Shown here: positions 35,136-43,607 of the stretch, in pieces
Position numbering within the stretch: position 1 is the stretch's first letter
Layout: each line of letters begins with the position of its first letter
Origin: Methylocystis bryophila
GTDB taxonomy: Bacteria; Pseudomonadota; Alphaproteobacteria; Rhizobiales; Beijerinckiaceae
DNA length: 64,000 nt
Assembly: GCF_027925445.1 (NCBI RefSeq)
Contig: NZ_AP027149.1
Span: 1,798,001-1,862,000, forward strand
Reading direction: 5' to 3'
Notes under the pieces: model-generated
What the model saw: only the letters and a program-made list of their open reading frames with translations
What the model was told of the DNA's origin: nothing
The model's database searches: none
Translations under genes and position numbers: made by a program

Positions 35136-35470
35136 GGCGTCACCGCCTGATGCATTTCGAGATAGACGCGACCCTTCTCGACCTTCACCGCAAAGCGGCG
35201 CGCGCAGCCAGTGTCGGGGCCGGTCGCCGCGCCGCTCTCGAGGTCGATGATCCAATTGTGCAAGGGGCAGGCGACTTTGCGGCCGTGCACGATGCCCTCG
35301 CTCAGAGGGCCGCCTCTGTGCGGGCAGCGGTTCTCCAAAGCGAAGACCTCGTCGCTGGCCGTGCGAAACACGGCGATGTCGCGACGCGGCGTCTTCACAA
35401 TCCGGGCGCCGCGGGGTGGTATTCGCTCGATCGGGCCGATGTCGAACCAGTGCGGGGAGATCGCGTTCAT
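35132..35470 (-). CDS. nirD: Nitrite reductase small subunit (Rieske-like)
   Basis: 112 aa, a Rieske-fold subunit of NADH-dependent assimilatory nitrite reductase. Rieske motifs CPHRGG and CPLHNW both retain Cys-His, so a [2Fe-2S] centre may be bound; many NirD proteins have lost these ligands, so their presence is notable. It lies 12 bases after nirB and overlaps nasA by four bases, consistent with translational coupling in one operon. Confidence 0.94.
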   Translation of the reverse strand: MNAISPHWFDIGPIERIPPRGARIVKTPRRDIAVFRTASDEVFALENRCPHRGGPLSEGIVHGRKVACPLHNWIIDLESGAATGPDTGCARRFAVKVEKGRVYLEMHQAVTP

Positions 35471-35482
35471 TTCACTCGCTCC

Positions 35483-37981
35483 TCATTCGGCGGCGACAGG
35501 CATTTCAAGGGGCGCGGGGAGGTTTGCGACCACGGCGAGCGGGGCGAACTCATTGGCCCCGAAGCCCGCGACGCGCTCGGCCCAAGGGTCCTTGCGCACG
35601 GCGCGCTGAGAGACGAGGAAGCGGTCATAGAGCGCCTTGCGCGCTTCGTGATCCTCCATGATCACATGACGCACGCGATCGAGGCCGGTCTTCTCGACCC
35701 ATTTGTACAGCCGATCGAGGTAAGCCGCCTCCTCGCGGTAGAGCTGCATGACAGCCGCGACATGCTCGAGCGCCTGCTCCTCGGTCTCGACATGGCCCAG
35801 CAGATCGGTCGCGCGCACATGCAGGCCCGCGGCGCCGGCAATATGGATGTCGTAGCCGCTGTCGACGCAGATGACGCCGATGTCCTTCACCGTGGCTTCC
35901 GCGCAATTGCGCGGGCAACCCGAGACGGCGAGCTTCACTTTCGCGGGCGTCCACGAGCCGCAGAGCAGGCGTTCCAACTTGACGCCAAGCCCGGTGGAGT
36001 CTTGCGTGCCGAACCGGCACCATTCCTTGCCGACGCAGGTCTTCACCGTGCGCAGTCCCTTGGCGTAGGCGTGACCCGATACGAGGCCAGCGGCGCTGAG
36101 ATCCGCCCAGACGGCCGGCAGGTCTTCCTTCCTGACGCCCAGAAGATCGATGCGTTGTCCGCCCGTCACCTTCACTGTCGGAATCTTGAACTTGTCGGCG
36201 ACGTCGGCGATGGCGCGCAGTTCATTCGGCGTCGTGAGCCCGCCCCACATGCGCGGCACGACGGAGAAGGTTCCGTCCTTCTGGATATTGGCGTGGACGC
36301 GCTCATTGACGAAGCGCGACTGCGCGTCGTCCTTGTAATGCAGCGGAAAGGCGCAGAGCAGATAGTAGTTGAGCGCGGGCCGGCAGGACGGGCAGCCGCA
36401 AGAGGTTTTCCAGCCGAGCTCCTGCATGACGGCCGGCATGGAGTTGAGCTCGCGCGAGACGATGAGGCCGCGGACCTCCTCATGCGTGAGATCGGTGCAT
36501 TTGCACATCGGCTTGCGTTGGGAGGCTTGGTAGTTCTCGCCGAGCGCGCTCGCGATCAGCGCTTCGACCTTCGTCGTGCACTGGCCGCAGGAAGCCGAGG
36601 CCTTCGTCTGCGCGCGCACCTCTTCGAGCGACGCAAGGCCGTTCTTCGTGATCGCCGAGACGATCGTTCCCTTGCACACGCCGTTGCAGCCGCAGATTTC
36701 CGCATCATCCGGCAAGGCTGCAACGGCCGCCATAGGGTCGAGGGGGGACCCTCCCTGATAGGCCTGTCCGAAGATCAGCGTGTCGCGCATCGCGCCGATG
36801 TCGGTCGCCTTTTTCAGGAGATCGAAGAGCCAGGGACCGTCCTCGGTGTCGCCATAGAGGACGGCGCCCCTGACGCGGTCGCCTTTCAACAGGATGCGCT
36901 TGTATATGCCGCGCGCGGGGTCGCGCAGGACGATCTCGTCGCTGTCGTCGCCCTCCGAGAAGTCGCCGGCGGAGAAGAGATCGATGCCGGAAACCTTGAG
37001 CTTGGTCGAGGTGACGGAACCCGAATAAGCTGCGACGGCGTCGCCGGCGAGTTGCGCGGCGACGACCTTGGCCATCTCGAACAAAGGCGCGACAAGGCCG
37101 TAGCAGAGTCCGCGATGCTCGACGCATTCCCCGACCGCGTAAACATCGGGGTCGCTCGTGCGCATATGATCGTCGACCTTCAGCCCGCGCTCGACGACGA
37201 GCCCCGCCTCTTTGGCGAGTTTGGCGTTGGGACGGATGCCGACCGCCATGACGACGAGCGACGCTTCGATCTCGCGGCCGTCCTCGAGTCTGACGCCGGT
37301 GACACAGGTCTCGCCAAGGATGACCTTGGTGTTGGCCTCGGTCAGCACCTCGACGCTGCGTTGCTCGATCGCTTTCTTCAAGAGATAGCCGGCGGACTGA
37401 TCGAGCTGGCGCTCCATCAGCGTCGGCATCAGATGCAGGACCGTGACCTCCATGCCTTTGGACTTCAGGCCAGCTGCGGCCTCGAGTCCCAACAGGCCGC
37501 CGCCGATCACGACCGCGCGCCCCCCTTTCTCGGCGGCGCGAAGCATCGTCTCGACGTCGTCGAGATCGCGAAAGGTCACGACGCCAGGAAGCGTCACGCC
37601 ATGAACGGGAATCGCGATCGGCGTCGAGCCCGTGGCGATCAGCAATTTGTCGTATGCCTCGACGGCGCCAGCGGCGGTGGCGATGGTCTTGGCCGTTCGA
37701 TCGATCGCGGTGACGCTTTCTCCCTTGCGCAGCGTGACGCCACGCTGCGCGTACCAGTCGTCGTCATGGATGATGATGTCTTCGTAGGACTTCTCGCCGG
37801 CGAGCACCGGCGAGAGCATGATCCTGTTGTAATTGACGCGTGGCTCTGCGCCGAAGACGGTCACGTCGTACGCGTCGCGAGCGCGCTCGAACAGGTCTTC
37901 CAGCACGCGGCCTGCGGCCATGCCGTTGCCGATAACGAGGAGTTTTGGCTTCTTCCGAGAGCCCGGCGATTGCGTCATCAT
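35483..37981 (-). CDS. nirB: Assimilatory nitrite reductase large subunit
   Basis: Reduces nitrite to ammonium with NAD(P)H (siroheme enzyme). 832 aa from the double ATG at 37981/37978. Domains in order: FAD/NAD-binding pyridine nucleotide oxidoreductase (LLVIGNGMAAGRVLEDL at the start, VVIGGGLLGLEAAAGLKSKG near 150), two BFD-type [2Fe-2S] segments (EICGCNGVCKG, ASCGQCTTKVEAL; MCKCTDLTHEEV, CGCPSCRPALNYY), and the siroheme/[4Fe-4S] domain with TCVGKEWCRFGTQDS and VSGCPRNCAEA. First gene of the nas operon. A leader of 130 bases carries an ANTAR-type RNA motif. Confidence 0.96.
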   Translation of the reverse strand: MMTQSPGSRKKPKLLVIGNGMAAGRVLEDLFERARDAYDVTVFGAEPRVNYNRIMLSPVLAGEKSYEDIIIHDDDWYAQRGVTLRKGESVTAIDRTAKTIATAAGAVEAYDKLLIATGSTPIAIPVHGVTLPGVVTFRDLDDVETMLRAAEKGGRAVVIGGGLLGLEAAAGLKSKGMEVTVLHLMPTLMERQLDQSAGYLLKKAIEQRSVEVLTEANTKVILGETCVTGVRLEDGREIEASLVVMAVGIRPNAKLAKEAGLVVERGLKVDDHMRTSDPDVYAVGECVEHRGLCYGLVAPLFEMAKVVAAQLAGDAVAAYSGSVTSTKLKVSGIDLFSAGDFSEGDDSDEIVLRDPARGIYKRILLKGDRVRGAVLYGDTEDGPWLFDLLKKATDIGAMRDTLIFGQAYQGGSPLDPMAAVAALPDDAEICGCNGVCKGTIVSAITKNGLASLEEVRAQTKASASCGQCTTKVEALIASALGENYQASQRKPMCKCTDLTHEEVRGLIVSRELNSMPAVMQELGWKTSCGCPSCRPALNYYLLCAFPLHYKDDAQSRFVNERVHANIQKDGTFSVVPRMWGGLTTPNELRAIADVADKFKIPTVKVTGGQRIDLLGVRKEDLPAVWADLSAAGLVSGHAYAKGLRTVKTCVGKEWCRFGTQDSTGLGVKLERLLCGSWTPAKVKLAVSGCPRNCAEATVKDIGVICVDSGYDIHIAGAAGLHVRATDLLGHVETEEQALEHVAAVMQLYREEAAYLDRLYKWVEKTGLDRVRHVIMEDHEARKALYDRFLVSQRAVRKDPWAERVAGFGANEFAPLAVVANLPAPLEMPVAAE

Positions 37982-38111
37982 GCGCACCTTGTTCGTGACC
38001 TCGAAGGTCCCGTTCACGGAGCGCGAGTCGTCGGCGCGTTTTTGGAGGGTGACGCAACGACAGACCACACGCGTCGCCCTTGCAAGAAGGTGCGATGCGC
38101 CGCCCGTAAGC

Positions 38112-38159
38112 GAAATCCCACGCTGGATTTCTCTCGGGAGATCGAGGTCGTCGTTGACC
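38112..38159 (-). promoter_or_regulatory. ANTAR-type two-hairpin leader RNA before nirB (NasT target)
   Basis: On the minus strand two hairpins each carry a six-base loop with A at position 1 and G at position 4, the signature recognised by ANTAR antiterminators. The first has stem GGTC/GACC and loop AACGAC (38146-38159); the second has stem GAAATCC/GGATTTC and loop AGCGTG (38112-38131). They are 14 bases apart and 130 bases before the nirB start. A GC-rich hairpin follows (about 38073-38100) without a T-run. NasT, encoded just upstream, should bind here. Confidence 0.72.
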
Positions 38160-38370
38160 GAGAAGCAGGAGCAAATTGCGCGCCAGTTCAAGCCGCTCGT
38201 CCGGCAGTGGCGCGAAAACAAGCATCATCGCTAACAAATTGATCTAAAGGCGAATACCCTTAGGAAGCCTCAGATGCGCGAGATGCTGCGCTTTGGATAG
38301 ATGTCATATCGCCTATTGATTTGGCGCCATGCGTGGCATCGCGAGCATCGCGCCTAAATATGAAGCCTTC

Positions 38371-39531
38371 TCATATTTTCTGGCCGATCGGAAACGCCTG
38401 CAAATAGCCGGCGATATCATCGCTGTCGAACGCCGGCCCTGCAAAGGCCTCGATCGGCGCGGGAGGCATGGATTTTTCGCCGATGACAGAGTCGTAGAGA
38501 TCGGCGCGCATGACCGCTTTCGCTGCGGCGAGACGCTCGGCTGAATGACGCGCCTGTCCCCAGCGGAGCATTTGCGCATAGAGCCAAGCGGCTTGCTGCG
38601 CGCTGGGTCGGCAGGCGCCATCGCGGTGGATGACGAGATAATCCTTGGCCCGCCTCTGGTCTCCCTTTGCGTTGACGATCAGCCGCCCTTCAAGGCTCCG
38701 CTTGATCAGCTCGGCGTCGATTGCGAGGCGGTCCTCTCGGGCCAAAATCGAGGCGACCTCACTGTGAGCCTCGACGTCATCCACGAATTTAGCGGCGGCG
38801 ACGATTGCGCGGATGAGGGCTGCGACGAGCTCCGGAGCGGTCTCGACGCTGCTCCCGCGCAACGCCAGGACCTTCTCCGCCGCGCGCGGAAAAATCTCGC
38901 AGCCGAAATGCAGGATCACGCCAAGGCTTGCGTCGACAGCGACCGAGTTCCAGGGCGCGCCGACGCAGAATCCGTCGACATGGCCCTCGCGCAAGCTGTC
39001 GGCCATGAAAGGCGGCGGCAGCACGACAAGGCGCAAATCGCGATCAGGGTCTATCCCTCCTTCCGCCATCCAGTATCGCAACTGATAATTATGCGTCGAA
39101 AAGGGAAACGTCATCCCGAAGGTCAAGGGTTCGAGCCCTTGCGCCTCGCGCCGCCGCACCAGGTCGCCCAGCGCTCTGGCGCTGATCATGGGGCTTTCGA
39201 GCTCGCAGCCGGCGATTTGCCGCATCTCCTCGAACAAGGAGGGCGACAGGGTGATGGCATTGCCGTTGGTGGCGAGGCTCAGGGGCGCCGCGAACGGAAC
39301 CTTGACATGCCCGAGCCCCAAGGTCGAAGCGATCGCCATCGGCGCCAATAAATGCGCGGCGTCGAAATGACCGATGGCGAGCTTATCGCGAATGTTCGAC
39401 CACGACGCCTCGCGCACGAGCTCGACCTCGAGCCCTTCGGCGCTGGCGAAGCCCTTGTCGACGGCGACGATGAGCGCGGCGGCGTCGACAAGCGGCATGA
39501 AGCCGATCCGCAATTTTTGCTCGCCCGTCAT
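38371..39531 (-). CDS. nasS: NasS, nitrate/nitrite-sensing partner of NasT
   Basis: 386 aa, a member of the NrtA/nitrate-binding protein family but with no signal peptide (MTGEQKLRIGFMPLVDAAALIVAVDKG), so cytoplasmic. In known NasS-NasT systems NasS holds the ANTAR protein NasT inactive until nitrate or nitrite binds. Family blocks include WSNIRDKLAIGHFDAAHLLAPMAIA, TNGNAITLSPSLFEEM, TFGMTFPFSTHNYQLRYWM and DGFCVGAPWNSVA. It overlaps nasT by four bases. An ABC nitrate importer would have the same fold but a leader peptide and neighbouring permease genes, both absent here. Confidence 0.9.
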   Translation of the reverse strand: MTGEQKLRIGFMPLVDAAALIVAVDKGFASAEGLEVELVREASWSNIRDKLAIGHFDAAHLLAPMAIASTLGLGHVKVPFAAPLSLATNGNAITLSPSLFEEMRQIAGCELESPMISARALGDLVRRREAQGLEPLTFGMTFPFSTHNYQLRYWMAEGGIDPDRDLRLVVLPPPFMADSLREGHVDGFCVGAPWNSVAVDASLGVILHFGCEIFPRAAEKVLALRGSSVETAPELVAALIRAIVAAAKFVDDVEAHSEVASILAREDRLAIDAELIKRSLEGRLIVNAKGDQRRAKDYLVIHRDGACRPSAQQAAWLYAQMLRWGQARHSAERLAAAKAVMRADLYDSVIGEKSMPPAPIEAFAGPAFDSDDIAGYLQAFPIGQKI

Positions 39532-40130
39532 CTCAACAGCTCCGCGGCCGTGATGATCGCACGCGCCACCTCGCCGATCTTTTTCTTCTCGCGCATCGCC
39601 GCGCTCCGCATGGCCGCATAGGCTTGCTCTTCCGACAGGTTCTTGGTCTTCATCAATATGCCCTTGGCGCGATCGATCGACTTTCTGTCCTCGAGGTCCG
39701 ATTTTGCTCGCGCAAGCTCATCCTGCAACCGGGAGAAGGCGTTGAACCGCGAGATGCAGAGATCGAGAATCGATTTGATCCGTTCTTTCTTCAATCCATC
39801 GACAATATAGGCTGAAACGCCGGCGTCGACCGAGGCCTCGATGGACGCCGCGTCGCTCTGATCGACGAACATGGCGATGGGGCGACGGACGGCTCGACTG
39901 ACTTGGAACATTTGCTCGAGCATGTCTCGCGACGGGTTCTCGAGATCAATCAGGATCACGTCGGGGTCGATGGCGTAGATGCGCTTTAGGAGATTGTGCA
40001 TCTCGCCGAGCCGCTCGACATCCGCAAAGCCCGCTTCCCGCAAGCCTTCCTCGAGGATCGCCGCGCGAACCGGGCTCTCGTCGACGATGACGATTTTCAA
40101 GCCGCTGTTTCCGATTGATGGGAAAGACAC
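39528..40130 (-). CDS. nasT: NasT, ANTAR-domain transcription antiterminator
   Basis: 200 aa from GTG 40130 (VSFPSIGNSGLKIVIVDESPVR); the frame is open further up but unlike the family. N-terminal pseudo-receiver domain (KIVIVDESP, DVILIDLENPSRDMLEQM) and C-terminal ANTAR domain (residues about 135-195: DRKSIDRAKGILMKTKNLSEEQAYAAMRSAAMREKKKIGEVARAI). It binds paired-hexaloop RNA and prevents leader termination when released by NasS. Encoded with nasS and divergent in function from nearby enzymes. Two candidate targets lie in this window. Confidence 0.93.
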   Translation of the reverse strand: MSFPSIGNSGLKIVIVDESPVRAAILEEGLREAGFADVERLGEMHNLLKRIYAIDPDVILIDLENPSRDMLEQMFQVSRAVRRPIAMFVDQSDAASIEASVDAGVSAYIVDGLKKERIKSILDLCISRFNAFSRLQDELARAKSDLEDRKSIDRAKGILMKTKNLSEEQAYAAMRSAAMREKKKIGEVARAIITAAELLR

Positions 40131-40318
40131 AAAGTGCTCTTCGAGCGTTTCACGAGTTGCGGGCGGGCCACGTCTTCCATAGCCTCGATCGCGATTTCGA
40201 TTCTTGCCGTAAGAGAGCGCCGGCGCCCCCAACGGCGATCCGAAAACGCGATCGCCTTTCTTCGTTCATACGCGAATCCGTCGCGCGCGGGCAGAGGCGG
40301 CGCCCTGAACCGAATGGG

Positions 40319-42253
40319 TCAGAATTTATCGAGGACCGGCGGCAACGCGCCCCAGCCGAAGTGATAATTCACGCCGGCGCGGATCACGTCGCCGTTGAAG
40401 CGCGCCCGATAGGAGGCGTTGGAGAAGAGCCCCTTCGATCCATAGACCGCCTGCAGCGGAAGCGTCGTCGCGGTGCCGAGATCATAGTAGAGATACTCGA
40501 CCTTGGCGCTCCATTTCGGCAAGAACATCCATTCGACGCCGCCGCCGCCCGTCCATCCAGTGCGCATATCTTGGTAGCCATAAGCAGTGCCGCCTCCATT
40601 GAGCTTGGGCGCAAGGCTCGGGCTGAACCAGACGGCGCTCAGATCGGCTTCGCCAAAGGCGAGCCCGGCCGTTCCATAGGCGAGCAAGGTCTCGGTCGCC
40701 AGGAAGCCGAGGCGTCCGCGCACGGTGCCCAGATTATGCTGGCTGCGCACGCCCTGGACATAGGTCGGAGGAGACGCGGCGAACCAGTTCGCTTCGCTCA
40801 CGCCCACCGCGAGACCCTGCACGTCGGTCTCGAAACCGGTCAGGAATTTGTCGCTCAGCAGCCGGTTGTATCCGATCTGCGCCCCACCGATGAAACCGCT
40901 GTTGTTCAGACTGAAGCTCGCCGGCACGGCGCCCCGCGCGGCGAGGGCGACGAAGCCGCCACCCGAGCCGACATAGTCGAAGCGCGTGGCGTCGTCGGCG
41001 TTCCAAGAGTAGCCCGAGTTGAGGCCGAGATAGAGGCCACTCCATATCGGCGCGAAGGGAGTGGCCGCCTCGACGGGTCCCTTGCGCGCGGGCAATCCCT
41101 CCGCGACCGGCGTCGCCGCCACGTCTGTCGCCTTCCAGCGCAACCCCATCGTCGCCTGCCACGCCTTCGCAAGCTGTGGCCCGTTCAGATCCTGGTAGAC
41201 CGGAATTCCGCCTTCAACCAGCAAAGTCAGCCCGGGGACGCCGATGAGCTTGCCGTCAAGCGAGGCGCCGCCGAACAGTTCGATGCGCTTGCCGCCGTAA
41301 AAGAGCGGGTCCGCCGCCTGGATCTTCGCGACGATCCATGGGTCGGCGCCGACGATGTGATCTTGAATATTGCCGCTCACGCGGAAGGTGGTCGTGAAGC
41401 CGGGAATCCAGCTATAGCCGACCCAGCCGTTCGCCTCCTGATAATTGCCCCACATATAGCCTTCGTCATTGACGGTGAGCGGCAAGCGCGCGCGGTAGGA
41501 TAGACCCCAGGACCAGGGTCCTACAAAGCCGCCGTAGAGTATCCCCGGGAGAACGTCGAACGTGCCGGTCCCCGTCTGCATTCCATAAAAGGCCCGCCCC
41601 GTCGCCCAAACGCCTGTAGGTTGTAAAGACGTCGCGATATTGTGGTCGCTGCCGGTCGGGAAGGACATGCCGAGATTGAGCTGCACGCGATGGATCGGGT
41701 CCTGATAGACGCGCCAAATTCCTGAAAGCTGGGTGTCCTGCAGGCTCTCCGTGCCCGGATTGCTCGTGCCCCTGGGAATGATCCCGCTCGTTCCGTTGAA
41801 GATGATGTAGCTGATGTGTTTTTCGATGAGGCCGGTGTTCAGGACGACGGAAAAGTCCTTGGTGACGCCATAGGCAAGCGTGACCGACTGCATCTCGTCC
41901 AGCCGTGTCGTCGGCACGACCCTTAGGGGCGCTGTCGGGCCCCAGTACCAGGGCGTCGTCGCCACAATTTGTTGCGCCGACACCCCTTGCGTGCCGATCA
42001 GCGAGTGAGCGTTTCCTATGAATGTCGGCGAGAGAGTCACCAGGAGATTCCCCGCCCCCGGCAAAGCGTCGCCGAAGACCCCGAGCGGAGCGGGCGGCGG
42101 AGCGGGTTGCGCAGGAGGCGCCGCATCTGTTTTGGAGACGTCGGCCGCCTGAACCAAGGAGACGTCGAGCAGTCCCGCAGCGGCCACGGCCAGCAGCCGA
42201 CAGCGCCGTCGTCGAGAGTCAAGGCGGAAGTATCTAAGGGATCTCGGTCGCAT
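40319..42253 (-). CDS. Two-barrel outer-membrane protein (transporter-like barrel fused to Omp25-like barrel)
   Basis: 644 aa from ATG 42253, with signal peptide ending LLDVSLVQAAD. Residues about 45-390 resemble 'transporter'-type barrels of the MetA-pathway family (LGVFGDALPGAGNLLVTLSPTF, TLAYGVTKDFSVVLNTG, LNLGMSFPTGSDHN, GWVGYSWIPGFTTTFRVSG). Residues about 415-644 are a complete Omp25-like 8-strand barrel (IWSGLYLGLNSGYSW, NNSGFIGGAQIGYN, WSAKVEYLYYDLG, VIRAGVNYHFGWG), close to the stand-alone barrel at 22563-23480. The gene lies next to nasT, and its leader has an intrinsic terminator and ANTAR-like hairpins, so nitrate control is likely. Function not known; nitrate/nitrite passage is inference. 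Confidence 0.82.
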   Translation of the reverse strand: MRPRSLRYFRLDSRRRRCRLLAVAAAGLLDVSLVQAADVSKTDAAPPAQPAPPPAPLGVFGDALPGAGNLLVTLSPTFIGNAHSLIGTQGVSAQQIVATTPWYWGPTAPLRVVPTTRLDEMQSVTLAYGVTKDFSVVLNTGLIEKHISYIIFNGTSGIIPRGTSNPGTESLQDTQLSGIWRVYQDPIHRVQLNLGMSFPTGSDHNIATSLQPTGVWATGRAFYGMQTGTGTFDVLPGILYGGFVGPWSWGLSYRARLPLTVNDEGYMWGNYQEANGWVGYSWIPGFTTTFRVSGNIQDHIVGADPWIVAKIQAADPLFYGGKRIELFGGASLDGKLIGVPGLTLLVEGGIPVYQDLNGPQLAKAWQATMGLRWKATDVAATPVAEGLPARKGPVEAATPFAPIWSGLYLGLNSGYSWNADDATRFDYVGSGGGFVALAARGAVPASFSLNNSGFIGGAQIGYNRLLSDKFLTGFETDVQGLAVGVSEANWFAASPPTYVQGVRSQHNLGTVRGRLGFLATETLLAYGTAGLAFGEADLSAVWFSPSLAPKLNGGGTAYGYQDMRTGWTGGGGVEWMFLPKWSAKVEYLYYDLGTATTLPLQAVYGSKGLFSNASYRARFNGDVIRAGVNYHFGWGALPPVLDKF

Positions 42254-42295
42254 GTCGCTCGCTCCAACGCCGGCCGAGCGAACCTGTCGCGCGGC

Positions 42296-42355
42296 AAAAA
42301 AAAAGCCGCCGCTCCGAAGTCCCGCTTCGGATGCGGCGACTTCGGAGCAGCGGCG
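42296..42355 (-). terminator. Intrinsic terminator in the 5' leader of the two-barrel protein gene
   Basis: On the minus strand a 16-bp stem (CCGCTGCTCCGAAGTC with GACTTCGGAGCGGCGG, one G-U pair) is followed by C and nine T's. It ends 43 bases before the ATG at 42253, and no minus-strand gene lies upstream for it to serve. It is therefore best read as an attenuator. Confidence 0.85.
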
Positions 42356-42364
42356 TTGCTGCAA

Positions 42365-42398
42365 GGCCCGTCATTGGGCCGTGACGTCATTTCTGACG
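42365..42398 (-). promoter_or_regulatory. Candidate ANTAR-type hairpins before the attenuator
   Basis: Just before the attenuator, on the minus strand: stem GGCCC/GGGCC with six-base loop AATGAC (A1 and G4 as ANTAR proteins require, 42365-42380). Four bases upstream of that is stem CGTC/GACG with loop AGAAAT (A1 but A4, 42385-42398; alternatively a GAAA tetraloop). One loop is canonical, one is not, so this is a probable but not certain NasT target. Confidence 0.55.
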
Positions 42399-42699
42399 CT
42401 TCTCCATAACTCAAGCACGACCGGCGCCAAGCGGCTTTCTGAAGTTTTTCATTTATGAACAGATAGATAGCGATTGGCGCCCGGGCCCCCCTTTGCAGAG
42501 GGCTGGTCAAAAGACGGGCGCCGTGTCGAAGATGCAAGCAGTGAGAGACGGCAGATTCTATCGAACTGACGGGGTCGCCCTGGCGCGTCTTCCTGAGCCT
42601 ACCAGCGAGCGCAATGCGCTCCAAATGCTTGCATAGACGTCGCCGGCGCCGCTAATCTCGCGTCTTCGTCACGCGACCTGCCAGGAAAAGACCGCCTCC

Positions 42700-43539
42700 A
42701 TGACCTTCATCGAGTCCCATCTCGCGCCCGCCGGGCGCAAGAGCGGGCATATCAAACTGCACGGCCCCGAGGACTTCGAAGGCATGCGCCGCGTCGGGCG
42801 TCTCGCCGCTGATGCGCTCGACATGCTGATCGAGCACGTGCGGCCCGGCGTCACGACCGACGCGCTCGATAAGCTCGTCTTCGATTTCGCGATGGCGCAC
42901 GAGGCTTATCCCGCGCCGCTCGACTATCGCGGATATCGCAAATCCATTTGCACCTCGATCAACCATGTCGTCTGTCATGGCATCCCCGACGACAAAGCCT
43001 TGCGCGAAGGCGACATCGTCAACATCGACGTGACCTTCATCCTCGACGGCTGGCACGGCGACGCCTCGCGCATGTTTGGCGTCGGCGAAATTCCGCGTCG
43101 CGCGGAAAGGCTCATCGAGGTGACCTATGAGGCGCTCATGCGGGGCATCGCCGCGGTGAAGCCGGGTGCGACGACCGGCGACATCGGCGCGGCGATCCAG
43201 CGATATGCGGAGAGCGAGCGCTGCTCCATCGTGCGCGAATTCTGCGGGCACGGTCTTGGGCGGCTGTTCCATGACGAGCCGAACATTCTGCATTATGGCG
43301 AACGGGGCAAGGGCGTCGCGCTGAAGCCCGGCATGTTTTTCACGATCGAGCCCATGGTCAATCTCGGCAAGCCGCAGGTGAAGATCCTTTCTGACGGCTG
43401 GACGGCAGTGACCCGTGACCGCTCGCTCTCGGCGCAGTTCGAGCATTCGGTCGGCGTGACCGAGACTGGCGTCGAGATTTTCACGCTGTCGCCGACCGGG
43501 CGCGACAATCCTCTCGCGGCAGTCGGCAGTGGGCAGTAG
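42700..43539 (+). CDS. map: Methionine aminopeptidase, type I
   Basis: Removes the initiator Met from nascent proteins. 279 aa. All five metal ligands are visible: Asp in VNIDVTF, Asp in WHGDASRMF, His in GHGLGRLFHDEP, Glu in FFTIEPMV and Glu in AQFEHSVGV. The ICTSINHVVCHGIP substrate loop is normal. The C-terminal tail (NPLAAVGSGQ) is slightly extended. radC follows on the same strand 68 bases later; map-radC adjacency is common in alphaproteobacteria. Confidence 0.97.
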   Translation: MTFIESHLAPAGRKSGHIKLHGPEDFEGMRRVGRLAADALDMLIEHVRPGVTTDALDKLVFDFAMAHEAYPAPLDYRGYRKSICTSINHVVCHGIPDDKALREGDIVNIDVTFILDGWHGDASRMFGVGEIPRRAERLIEVTYEALMRGIAAVKPGATTGDIGAAIQRYAESERCSIVREFCGHGLGRLFHDEPNILHYGERGKGVALKPGMFFTIEPMVNLGKPQVKILSDGWTAVTRDRSLSAQFEHSVGVTETGVEIFTLSPTGRDNPLAAVGSGQ

Positions 43540-43607
43540 GCAGTCGCGCCTTAACGGTTTTCTGCCCTACTGCCGACTGCCTATTTGCCCACTGCCGCAA
43601 GTCCGAC

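Noticed and set aside
35150..38242. Open frame of 1030 codons on the plus strand
   Set aside because: It lies antisense to nirD and nirB, which carry complete family motifs; GC-rich codon bias opens the opposite frame. Its protein has no recognisable motif.
38371..39531. Reading nasS as the binding protein of an ABC nitrate importer
   Set aside because: No signal peptide, no permease or ATPase gene nearby, and a four-base overlap with nasT point to the cytoplasmic sensor.
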